Part shown: piece by piece, positions 1 through 5,416 of the stretch
How the letters are laid out: each line of letters opens with the position of its first letter
Numbering within the stretch: the first letter of the stretch is position 1
NCBI GenBank assembly: GCA_017475845.1
Contig: JAFVEU010000087.1
Span: 1 to 11,687, forward strand
DNA from: Lachnospiraceae bacterium
GTDB lineage: Bacteria; Bacillota; Clostridia; Lachnospirales; Lachnospiraceae
Length of the DNA stretch: 11,687 nucleotides
Direction: 5' to 3'
The notes under the pieces: model-generated
Seen by the model: the letters and a program-made list of their open reading frames with translations, nothing else
Database searches by the model: none
What the model was told of the DNA's origin: nothing
Program-made: the position numbers and the translations under genes

Positions 1-890
1 AGAACGTCAAAAAGGACAGTGCGGGAAAGGATCTCCATATAGGGGACAAGGTGGTCACCTGCATGATCTTCAGGGATGATCCCGAGATCACAATGTTTGA
101 CATGAACAAGCAGAACGTGGGGGAATCGGATGTTTACGGGCTTCTTCCGGATGATGAGTTTCACCTTAACGGATGGTTCTCCGATTACATTTTTATAAGG
201 GGCGGCTCAACGGTATTTAACGTAAGCGACCTGGATCTGGACAGCAGGATCCTTATCGAGCCCTCGGCAGTGCTTGTTCACGCAGTGGAGAGAGCGAAGA
301 GTACAAACATACTCCGTTTCAATTCCCGTGTGGCGGTACAGGGCTGCGGTCCCATAGGACTTCTTTGCATAGCGGTCCTCCGGACCATGGGGATAGAGAA
401 TATCACCGCCATCGACGGCAATGTAAAGAGACTTGAATTCGCAAAGAGACTGGGAGCCGGGAGTACGGTAAACTTCAATGATTTCCAGGGGATCGAGGCT
501 CTCACAAAGGGAGTGTACGATTCCTTTGGCGGACATCTTGCCGATTTTGCATTCCAGTGCACGGGAAATCCGAAAGCACATGCCAATATCTATAAGTTCA
601 TAAGGAACGGCGGCGGACTTTGCGAGCTCGGTTTCTTTGTAAACGGCGGAAACGCAGAGATCAATCCTCATTTTGACCTCTGTTCCAAAGAAATAAATCT
701 GGTGGGTTCCTGGGTATATACCTTAAGGGATTACGGCACCACCTTTGATTTCCTGAAACGCGCAAAGGCCATAGGGCTTCCCGTTTCGGAACTCATTACA
801 CATCGCTTCCCGCTTCAGGAACTAAATGAAGCGCTTAAAACAAACCTGGCCATGACCGGATTAAAGATCGCCATAGTCAATGTGCCGTAA
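1..890 (+). CDS. Zinc-type medium-chain alcohol/polyol dehydrogenase, 5' end missing
   Basis: C-terminal part of a medium-chain dehydrogenase/reductase, probably an NAD-dependent oxidoreductase acting on an alcohol or polyol. The frame is open to the left edge (first full codon at base 3) and the visible start reads as the family's internal G-D-x-V-V strand, so the true start and catalytic zinc ligands lie outside the window. A conserved E-P-S-A-V-x-V-H-A-V segment leads into a Rossmann fold with the GCGPIG nucleotide motif (about bases 345-365). The second beta strand ends in Asp (A-I-D-G-N), which favours NAD over NADP. The C-terminal H-R-F-P-L-Q-E-L-N-E-A motif is typical of sorbitol/threonine dehydrogenase-like members. 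It is not an iron-type PduQ propanol dehydrogenase. It is separated from the BMC genes by 169 nt with a hairpin over its stop codon, so it may end an upstream unit. Substrate unknown. Confidence 0.85.
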   Translation, partial: NVKKDSAGKDLHIGDKVVTCMIFRDDPEITMFDMNKQNVGESDVYGLLPDDEFHLNGWFSDYIFIRGGSTVFNVSDLDLDSRILIEPSAVLVHAVERAKSTNILRFNSRVAVQGCGPIGLLCIAVLRTMGIENITAIDGNVKRLEFAKRLGAGSTVNFNDFQGIEALTKGVYDSFGGHLADFAFQCTGNPKAHANIYKFIRNGGGLCELGFFVNGGNAEINPHFDLCSKEINLVGSWVYTLRDYGTTFDFLKRAKAIGLPVSELITHRFPLQELNEALKTNLAMTGLKIAIVNVP

Positions 891-913
891 GGTTTTCAGT
901 GAAAACTTTACGG
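885..913. other. Near-perfect 13-bp palindrome over the dehydrogenase stop codon
   Basis: Arms of 13 nt (885-897 and 901-913) are complementary except for one G-T/G-U pair, with a 3-nt centre (AGT). The left arm contains the stop codon of the dehydrogenase. As RNA it is a long stable hairpin, but no T-run follows, so it does not read as a standard intrinsic terminator. As DNA it is a dyad-symmetric site that could bind a dimeric regulator such as the DeoR-family protein encoded at 5417. The symmetry is seen; the function is inference. Confidence 0.6.
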
Positions 914-921
914 TACGCAGG
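900..921 (+). repeat. Copy 1 of gapped intergenic repeat
   Basis: TGAAAA, a 4-nt CTTT insert, then ACGGTACGCAGG (910-921). The same two blocks, without the 4-nt insert, recur at 1735-1752 in the spacer between two shell genes. Both copies are intergenic. Function unknown. Confidence 0.45.
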
Positions 922-999
922 CCACGGCTCCCTTATCCTGCATATATGATGCGGGATGCCGCCCCGGCGAGGGGCGATGCGGATTTAAATGCCGTGGCT
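920..999 (+). ncRNA. Possible structured leader RNA (three-way junction) of the BMC operon
   Basis: The spacer before the first shell gene can fold as a three-way junction. The outer stem is 921-928 with 991-998 (8 perfect pairs, plus a G-U at 920/999). Hairpin A is 935-943 with 949-957 (9 pairs, one G-U, 5-nt loop). Hairpin B is 960-965 with 971-976 (6 GC pairs, 5-nt loop). The 5' strand of hairpin A can also pair with 977-984 using one bulge, and 996-999 can pair with 1006-1009, so alternative folds exist. The remaining 977-990 is a mostly unpaired, partly AT-rich joining strand. I could not match it to a known riboswitch class. The pairings are seen in sequence; that it is a transcribed regulatory RNA is inference. 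No confident -35/-10 promoter was found in the 891-1059 gap. Confidence 0.4.
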
Positions 1000-1059
1000 C
1001 TCAATAGCCGGAGATAGATGAAACTGTAAACTTATTTCAGCGTGATAAACGGAGTGATA

Positions 1060-1377
1060 ATGGAACATAAGGCTGTAGGGCTTTTAGAGGTATTCGGACT
1101 GGTCTGCGCATTCCTGGCAGCAGATGCGGGATGCAAGGCAGGAAACGTTACTCTGGAGGTCTTTGATAAAAACAAACCGGCAAATGCGGATTCCCTTCCC
1201 GTGCCCCTTCTTGTGACCATAAAATTCAGAGGTGCGGTTTCGGATGTGAGGGAAGCCATGGCGGCTGCGGAGGAGGTGGCAAAAAAGACCACCGGAGTAA
1301 TATGTTCCTACATTATTCCAAGTCCCACGGAAGACACGGAAAAGATGTTAAAGATCAGCGCGCTGGATAAAAGCTGA
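1060..1377 (+). CDS. BMC-H hexameric shell protein with inter-strand loop insert
   Basis: A 105-residue single-domain BMC-H protein, expected to form hexamers tiling the flat facets of the microcompartment shell. The N-terminus A-V-G-L-L-E-V-F-G is the usual first beta strand, followed by the A-A-D-A-G-C-K-A-G-N helix, and the C-terminal half ends in I-I-P-S-P-T-E. It differs from PduA/J in having an insert around residues 33-45 (F-D-K-N-K-P-A-N-A-D-S-L-P) in place of the short K-I-G-S-G pore segment; similar loop-insert paralogs are, from memory, common in glycyl-radical BMC loci. The ATG at 1060 is preferred because GGAG (1051-1054) lies 5 nt upstream. A GTG at 1042 in the same frame would add six residues without a comparable ribosome site. 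It opens the BMC operon; 56 A-rich bases separate it from the next gene. Confidence 0.88.
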   Translation: MEHKAVGLLEVFGLVCAFLAADAGCKAGNVTLEVFDKNKPANADSLPVPLLVTIKFRGAVSDVREAMAAAEEVAKKTTGVICSYIIPSPTEDTEKMLKISALDKS

Positions 1378-1433
1378 AAACGAAAAGCAAAGCGAAAGAC
1401 ACCACATTAAAAAAGACTACAGGAGGAAAAAAC

Positions 1434-1721
1434 ATGTCACAGTCACTTGAAGCATTAGGAATGGTTGAGACCAGAGGTCTCACGGCAGCTATTGAGGCAG
1501 CGGATGCCATGACAAAGGCTGCAGAGGTAACCCTTATCGGAACAGAGAAGATCGGTTCCGGGCTGGTAACGGTAATGGTAAGGGGCGATGTAGGTGCCGT
1601 TAAGGCTGCAGTTGAGGCAGGCACGACAGCAGCATCAAGGCTCGGTGAGCTTGTAGCTACCCACGTGATCCCCAGACCTCATAATGACGTTGAGATGATC
1701 CTGCCTAAATTTAAGGCATAA
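1434..1721 (+). CDS. pduA: PduA/PduJ-like BMC-H major shell protein (copy 1)
   Basis: A 95-residue BMC-H protein very close in sequence to PduA/PduJ: E-A-L-G-M-V-E-T-R-G at the N-terminus, the K-I-G-S-G segment that lines the central pore (residues 39-43), V-R-G-D-V-G-A-V-K, and H-V-I-P-R-P-H near the C-terminus. Hexamers of this type make up most of the shell facets, and the small polar pore is thought to let diol substrate pass while holding back aldehyde. The ribosome site AGGAGG (1422-1427) is near-ideal in an A-rich, unstructured leader, which fits a highly made protein. It is 80/95 identical to the product of the gene at 2172, with a diverged BMC-H gene between them. The symbol is by similarity; PduA and PduJ cannot be told apart here. 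Confidence 0.93.
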   Translation: MSQSLEALGMVETRGLTAAIEAADAMTKAAEVTLIGTEKIGSGLVTVMVRGDVGAVKAAVEAGTTAASRLGELVATHVIPRPHNDVEMILPKFKA

Positions 1722-1734
1722 TATGCGACGCACC

Positions 1735-1752
1735 TGAAAAACGGTACGCAGG
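1735..1752 (+). repeat. Copy 2 of gapped intergenic repeat
   Basis: TGAAAA followed directly by ACGGTACGCAGG (1741-1752), matching 900-921 apart from a 4-nt insert in that copy. It lies in the spacer between two BMC-H genes, just before the purine-rich ribosome site of the second. Function unknown. Confidence 0.45.
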
Positions 1753-1773
1753 AAAAGGGAGAATGATCAGGAG

Positions 1774-2169
1774 ATGAGCAGTGCTTATGGATTCATAGAA
1801 ATAAGCGGAGTGGCAGCAGCCGTTGATGTGCTGGATATCATGTGCAAGGCAGCGGATGTGAGCCTTGCCACCTGGGAGAGAAAGCTGGGAGGCAGGCTTG
1901 TGACGCTGGTGGTGGAAGGAAACGTTGAGGCTGTTAAAACCGCTGTTGAGGCCGGTGTGGACAGCTTTAATGTGAGAAAGCCGGCGGTATACGGAGTGCT
2001 CCCGAATCCTCATCCCGAGATCAGAAGGATAGTGGCCATTTCGGCCTCAAGGTTTAAGGGCAGGGGAGAAGAGGTTTCGGGATCGAAGATGCTGGGACAG
2101 GATCCCCCGGACTTTAACATAAAAGAACAGATGAGCACAGATGAAGAATCAAAAATAAGGAGGAAATAA
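1774..2169 (+). CDS. PduK-like BMC-H shell protein with charged C-terminal tail
   Basis: A 131-residue protein with a BMC-H domain at residues 1 to about 90 (Y-G-F-I-E-I-S-G-V-A-A-A-V-D-V-L-D-I-M-C-K-A-A-D-V; E-R-K-L-G-G-R pore region; V-V-E-G-N-V-E-A-V-K) and a tail of about 40 residues rich in Lys, Arg, Glu, Ser and Asp. The architecture resembles PduK, but the tail has no cysteines, so the Fe-S site proposed for PduK tails is absent. The K-L-G-G-R pore segment puts Arg where PduA has a small residue. Such tailed proteins are usually minor facet components. The ATG at 1774 has a GGAG directly against it and AAGGGAG (1755-1761) 12 nt away, so initiation may be weak. A four-codon ORF at 1763-1777 overlaps the start as ATGA. 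The next gene follows after 2 nt. Confidence 0.87.
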   Translation: MSSAYGFIEISGVAAAVDVLDIMCKAADVSLATWERKLGGRLVTLVVEGNVEAVKTAVEAGVDSFNVRKPAVYGVLPNPHPEIRRIVAISASRFKGRGEEVSGSKMLGQDPPDFNIKEQMSTDEESKIRRK

Positions 2170-2171
2170 TA

Positions 2172-2459
2172 ATGGCACAGTCACTTGAAGCATTGGGATT
2201 AATAGAAACCAGAGGTCTGGTAGCAGCGATCGAAGCAGCGGATCAGATGTGCAAGGCAGCTAATGTTACCCTGATCGGTACAGAGAAGATCGGTTCCGGA
2301 CTGGTAACGGTAATGGTAAGAGGAGACGTAGGAGCGGTTAAGTCTTCGGTAGAGGCAGGAGCAAATGCGGCATCCGGACTTGGCGAGCTTATTGCTTCCC
2401 ACGTGATCCCCAGGCCCCATAATGATGTGGAGATGATCCTTCCGAAGCTTAAGGCGTGA
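2172..2459 (+). CDS. pduJ: PduA/PduJ-like BMC-H major shell protein (copy 2)
   Basis: A 95-residue BMC-H protein with the same pore segment (K-I-G-S-G) and C-terminal H-V-I-P-R-P-H-N-D-V-E-M-I-L-P-K as the gene at 1434. The two differ at 15 of 95 positions, mostly conservative and grouped in helix A and around residues 58-76, while the pore and both hexamer-edge regions are unchanged. This points to a duplication with the PduK-like gene lying between the copies, comparable to the PduA/PduJ pair of enteric operons. AAGGAGG (2157-2163), inside the end of the upstream gene, gives an 8-nt spacing to the ATG. Expected role: bulk hexagonal facet protein, able to mix with copy 1. The symbol is by analogy only. 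Confidence 0.92.
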   Translation: MAQSLEALGLIETRGLVAAIEAADQMCKAANVTLIGTEKIGSGLVTVMVRGDVGAVKSSVEAGANAASGLGELIASHVIPRPHNDVEMILPKLKA

Positions 2460-2482
2460 TAAAAGGAAAGGTGGGGTAAGAC

Positions 2483-3121
2483 TTGGACAGCAGAAGTGTA
2501 GAATACATTACAAGACTGGTCATAGAGGCCATTAACAGCGGGGAAAACAGCACTAAAATGGCTGTCCCCGTTGGTGTATCCGCACGGCACATTCACCTTT
2601 CACAGTCGGATGTGGAGAAACTGTTCGGACCCGGTTATGAGCTTACTAAGAAGAAGGAGCTGATGGGCGGACAGTGGGCTGCCAACGAGCAGTGTACCCT
2701 GGTGGGACTGAAGCTCAGAGCTATTGAAAACGTAAGGATCTTAGGACCTGTGAGGAAATCCTCACAGGTGGAGATATCCGCTACGGACGCAAGAACCCTT
2801 GGAGTGAACGCTCCCTTAAGGCAGAGCGGCGACACAAAGGGTTCTGCAGCAATAGCCCTGGTGGGACCAAAGGGGGCTATTTACTTAAATGAGGGATGCA
2901 TTGTGGCAGCAAGGCACATCCACATGACACCTGCCGAAGCCTTAAACGCAGGATTAAAGGACGGGGACTTTGTTTCCGTGAAGATGGGAAATGAAAGAGG
3001 CGCAGTCCTTGATAATGTAAAGATACGTGTGGACGAATCCTTCTCCCTGGAAATGCATATCGATACAGACGAAGCAAATGCCTGTCAGATCAAACAGGGT
3101 GACGTGGCTTATATCGTCTGA
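2483..3121 (+). CDS. pduL: PduL-type phosphate acyltransferase (propanoyl-CoA to propanoyl phosphate)
   Basis: A 212-residue PduL phosphotransacylase, which exchanges CoA for phosphate on acyl-CoA inside the compartment so that CoA is recycled and acyl phosphate can yield ATP. Two barrel domains each carry the metal-binding Arg-His-Ile-His motif (His36/His38 in S-A-R-H-I-H-L and His145/His147 in A-A-R-H-I-H-M), with the Q-V-E-I-S-A-T-D strand (about 96-103) between. Residues 1-20 form an amphipathic helix followed by a short linker (E-N-S-T-K), the hallmark of an encapsulation peptide. The start is TTG at 2483: an in-frame stop lies 6 nt upstream, GGGG (2473-2476) gives good spacing, and the next Met (residue 26) would remove the targeting helix. 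No phosphotransacylase of the Pta type is present. Confidence 0.93.
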   Translation: MDSRSVEYITRLVIEAINSGENSTKMAVPVGVSARHIHLSQSDVEKLFGPGYELTKKKELMGGQWAANEQCTLVGLKLRAIENVRILGPVRKSSQVEISATDARTLGVNAPLRQSGDTKGSAAIALVGPKGAIYLNEGCIVAARHIHMTPAEALNAGLKDGDFVSVKMGNERGAVLDNVKIRVDESFSLEMHIDTDEANACQIKQGDVAYIV

Positions 3122-3130
3122 TGAGGTAAT

Positions 3131-3154
3131 AGTCTGAACAGAATGCTTCAGACT
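3131..3154 (+). promoter_or_regulatory. Intercistronic hairpin after pduL
   Basis: Eight perfect base pairs (3131-3138 with 3147-3154) close an 8-nt loop, 9 nt after the pduL stop. No T-run follows, so it is unlikely to be a terminator. It could mark mRNA processing or protect the 3' end of the upstream message. It sits 4 nt upstream of the predicted pseudoknot. Confidence 0.45.
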
Positions 3155-3158
3155 TTCA

Positions 3159-3197
3159 TCGGTGACGAAGCAGGCACGTCACCGAGGTGTATGCCTG
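3159..3197 (+). promoter_or_regulatory. Predicted H-type RNA pseudoknot before the shell-pentamer gene
   Basis: Stem 1 pairs 3159-3167 with 3177-3185 (9 perfect pairs). Its 9-nt loop (3168-3176) contains CAGGCA (3171-3176), which pairs perfectly with TGCCTG (3192-3197) to form stem 2 (6 pairs). Loop lengths are 3, 0 and 6 nt, which suit coaxial stacking in an H-type pseudoknot. It ends 8 nt before the AAGGT ribosome site (3206-3210) of the pentamer gene, a position where it could limit translation. The pairings are seen; folding and function are inferred. Confidence 0.45.
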
Positions 3198-3217
3198 CCT
3201 GCGGCAAGGTACGATAC

Positions 3218-3496
3218 ATGATCATCGGAACTGTTATGGGCAGTATTTTTTCTACCCGGAAAAGTGAAAAACTGGTCGGAAATAAGTTTATGATCGTCCG
3301 TCCCGAAAAGACAATGAGTGGAAATGGAAACGATCTCATCGCCATTGATATAATCGGCGCAGGTATCGGTGAAAAAGTGCTGGTGGCTACAGGCTCCGCA
3401 GCGCGGATCGGCTGTGATATGGCTGACGCTCCGGTGGATGCCGCGATCGTTGGCATTGTGGATGAAGGACAGGATGGCATGGAGGTCATATCTTAA
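3218..3496 (+). CDS. pduN: EutN/CcmL-type BMC-P vertex pentamer
   Basis: A 92-residue pentameric vertex protein that caps the corners of the polyhedral shell. The start M-I-I-G-T-V-x-G-S-I and the later G-E-K-V-L-V-A-T-G-S-A-A-R stretch (about residues 52-64) are diagnostic of the EutN/CcmL/PduN family, as is the terminal A-A-I-V-G-I-V-D. I chose the ATG at 3218 (AAGGT at 3206-3210) because the family starts here. An in-frame ATG at 3143 would add 25 residues unlike any family member, would have no ribosome site, and would lie inside the predicted RNA structure. Pentamers are needed in small numbers (60 subunits for 12 vertices), so low translation would fit. The stop overlaps the next start by one base (TAATG). 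Confidence 0.92.
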   Translation: MIIGTVMGSIFSTRKSEKLVGNKFMIVRPEKTMSGNGNDLIAIDIIGAGIGEKVLVATGSAARIGCDMADAPVDAAIVGIVDEGQDGMEVIS

Positions 3497-4821
3497 TGAC
3501 TCTTGCTGAACTTAAAGAAATAGCAAAAAAAGGCGGTGTAGTGGGAGCCGGCGGTGCCGGCTTCCCCTCCTATGCCAAAATGACCGATAAAGCGGACACT
3601 GTGATACTTAACTGCGTGGAATGCGAGCCCCTGCTTAAGCTTCACAGGCAGCTTCTTGCGCTCCATGCCTCAGAGATAGTTGAGATGCTTAATCTCGTGA
3701 GGGAGAGCCTTAATGCTGCGGAAGCGGTCATCGGGATAAAAAGTGAATATAAAGAGACCATCGACGCTCTTAAGGGTGTAATGGATAAATACGATAAAGT
3801 AAGGATCCATGAGCTTAGGGCAGCTTATCCCATGGGGGATGAGGTTGTGCTGATCTATGAGGTGACAGGAAGGGTGATAAGCCCCGGAGGACTTCCCATA
3901 GACGAAAACGTGGTGGTCTTTAACGTGGAGACCATGTACAACATGTACCGGGCGGCCTTTGAGGAGAAAAGCGTTTCCGACAAGCTGGTCTCCATAGTTG
4001 GAGAGATAGACAGTCCGAAGACCTTAAGGCTCCCCCTTGGCATGAAAGTTAAGGATGCCGTGATGGCAGCGGGAAAAGTCACCACGGACAAGCCGGCTTA
4101 TTTAATGGGCGGCCCCATGATGGGGAGGATCGGTTCCGAAAACACTGTGATCACAAAGACCACAAACGCCATAATAATACTTCCCGAAGATCATAAACTG
4201 ATCCGGAGTGCGGACAAGGATATAGGGAACGAAAAAAGAAGAGCGTCCTCGGCCTGCTGCCAGTGCAGGACCTGTACGGATCTATGCAGCCGCCATGCCC
4301 TGGGGCACCCCATTGAGCCCCACCGGATCATGAGGGCAGTGGCAAATAACGATGCTTCGGACCTGTCGGTCTTTGTAAATGCAATGTATTGCAGCGGCTG
4401 CGGCATCTGTGAAAAATATGCCTGCCCCCAGGGTCTTTCACCGAAGACCATTATCCAGGAATTCAAGGCTGCCCTGAGAAAGGGCGGCGTGAAGATGGAG
4501 AAGACTGCTCCGGGAAGTGTTTCCGGGGGACGGGAAGAGAGAAAGGTGCCTGTTCACAGGCTTTCTCACCGGCTGGGTCTTGGGGTCTATGACAGGGAGG
4601 CACCGATAGATGATGAATGTAAAGGCGCTTCCATGGTAAAGATCCCTCTGTCACAGCATATAGGAAAACCGGCGGAAGCCCGGGTGAATGCAGGGGACAG
4701 GGTTAAAAAAGGACAGCTTATTGCTGAAGCAGCCGAAGGTTTATCCGTAAATATCCATTCTTCCATAGACGGAGTAGTAACGGCAGTTACGGACAGCGAA
4801 ATAACCATAAAGGGAAATTAA
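3496..4821 (+). CDS. pduS: PduS-like Fe-S flavoprotein (RnfC-related electron-transfer protein)
   Basis: A 441-residue RnfC/PduS-type redox protein. Near the N-terminus G-G-V-V-G-A-G-G-A-G-F-P (13-24) is the glycine-rich NADH/flavin-binding region, followed by N-C-V-E-C-E-P-L. A soluble-ligand-binding (SLBB-like) section occupies about 160-230. Two cluster-binding motifs follow: Cys254/255/257/260/264 (C-C-Q-C-R-T-C-T-D-L-C) and Cys299/302/305/310 (C-S-G-C-G-I-C-x4-C-P). Residues 380-441 form a lipoyl-like barrel-sandwich domain. In B12-dependent Pdu systems PduS is described as a cobalamin reductase; here the dehydratase is a glycyl radical enzyme, so a general NADH/Fe-S electron-transfer role is more likely. 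The adjacent PduT-like shell protein is the known partner of PduS. The start overlaps the pentamer stop; GGAGG (3481-3485) is the ribosome site. Confidence 0.9.
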   Translation: MTLAELKEIAKKGGVVGAGGAGFPSYAKMTDKADTVILNCVECEPLLKLHRQLLALHASEIVEMLNLVRESLNAAEAVIGIKSEYKETIDALKGVMDKYDKVRIHELRAAYPMGDEVVLIYEVTGRVISPGGLPIDENVVVFNVETMYNMYRAAFEEKSVSDKLVSIVGEIDSPKTLRLPLGMKVKDAVMAAGKVTTDKPAYLMGGPMMGRIGSENTVITKTTNAIIILPEDHKLIRSADKDIGNEKRRASSACCQCRTCTDLCSRHALGHPIEPHRIMRAVANNDASDLSVFVNAMYCSGCGICEKYACPQGLSPKTIIQEFKAALRKGGVKMEKTAPGSVSGGREERKVPVHRLSHRLGLGVYDREAPIDDECKGASMVKIPLSQHIGKPAEARVNAGDRVKKGQLIAEAAEGLSVNIHSSIDGVVTAVTDSEITIKGN

Positions 4822-4830
4822 GGAGTTGAA

Positions 4831-5379
4831 ATGGGAAGAGCGATAGGAATGGTGGAATGCACAACGGTATCCACAGGGTTCATGGCGGCGGACGACATGT
4901 CGAAGACCGCCGAGGTGGAGCTTTTACAGGCTGAGGTCACCTGCCCCGGAAAATTCGTGATCCTTGTAACCGGAGAGATTTCCGCAGTGAGGGCGTCGGT
5001 GGACAGGGCTCAGGCCGCTTATGAAGATAAGATCATCGACACCTTTGTGCTGGGTAATCCTCATGATTCGATCTTTCCGGCAATATACGGCACCAATGAA
5101 GCCGGGAAGATGGAAGCTCTCGGAGTGCTTGAGACCTATGATGTGGCAGCGCTCATAGTGGCAGCGGATACGGCTGCAAAGACTGCGATCGTTAAGCTTC
5201 TGGAGCTGAGGCTGGCAAAGGGAATGTGCGGAAAAAGCTATATGACCCTTACCGGATCGGTCTCTGCAGTCAGGGCGGCCATCGATTCCGCAAAGGCGGC
5301 TGCAGGAGAAAAGGGCATGTTCCTAGACGAGGCAGTTATTGCAAGACCTTCAGACTCTCTTATACCTTTCATCTTTTAG
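4831..5379 (+). CDS. pduT: PduT-like tandem-BMC trimer with Fe-S pore cysteine
   Basis: A 182-residue protein with two BMC domains (about 1-88 and 94-182), expected to form pseudohexameric trimers in the shell. The second domain begins E-A-L-G-V-L-E-T-Y-D-V-A-A. The T-C-P-G-K segment places a Cys at residue 38, the position of the cysteine that in PduT holds a [4Fe-4S] cluster at the trimer centre; the surrounding C-P-G-K-F matches as well. A further Cys in the second domain (G-M-C-G-K-S-Y) is offset from the PduT pattern. It directly follows pduS with an AGGAG ribosome site (4822-4826) and is very likely its partner for carrying electrons through the shell. A cysteine at residue 10 (V-E-C-T-T) is unusual by comparison with PduT, which has Leu there as I recall. 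Confidence 0.91.
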   Translation: MGRAIGMVECTTVSTGFMAADDMSKTAEVELLQAEVTCPGKFVILVTGEISAVRASVDRAQAAYEDKIIDTFVLGNPHDSIFPAIYGTNEAGKMEALGVLETYDVAALIVAADTAAKTAIVKLLELRLAKGMCGKSYMTLTGSVSAVRAAIDSAKAAAGEKGMFLDEAVIARPSDSLIPFIF

Positions 5380-5416
5380 GACAGTAATGAAGGCTTTATC
5401 GTAAACGGGGGGACGG

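Noticed and set aside
207..671. Antisense ORFs across the dehydrogenase (also 278-586 on the minus strand)
   Set aside because: They lie opposite a clear Rossmann-fold coding region, show no recognisable motif and have no ribosome site; they are shadow frames.
885..913. Canonical Rho-independent terminator
   Set aside because: The stem is strong but the bases after it are not T-rich.
920..999. Cobalamin, fluoride or c-di-GMP riboswitch in the operon leader
   Set aside because: Conserved core sequences of these classes are not recognisable; a cobalamin switch would also be odd before a B12-independent dehydratase.
1042..1059. GTG 1042 as start of the first shell gene
   Set aside because: ATG 1060 has a correctly spaced GGAG and begins at the normal family position.
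3131..3197. Dual-hairpin antitermination site for an ANTAR regulator (EutV type)
   Set aside because: Loops are 8 and 9 nt rather than the conserved hexaloop, no terminator follows, and the response regulator in the window has an AraC domain, not ANTAR.
3143..3217. Longer pentamer protein starting at ATG 3143
   Set aside because: The 25 added residues are outside the EutN/CcmL family, no ribosome site precedes the ATG, and the region forms strong RNA pairings.
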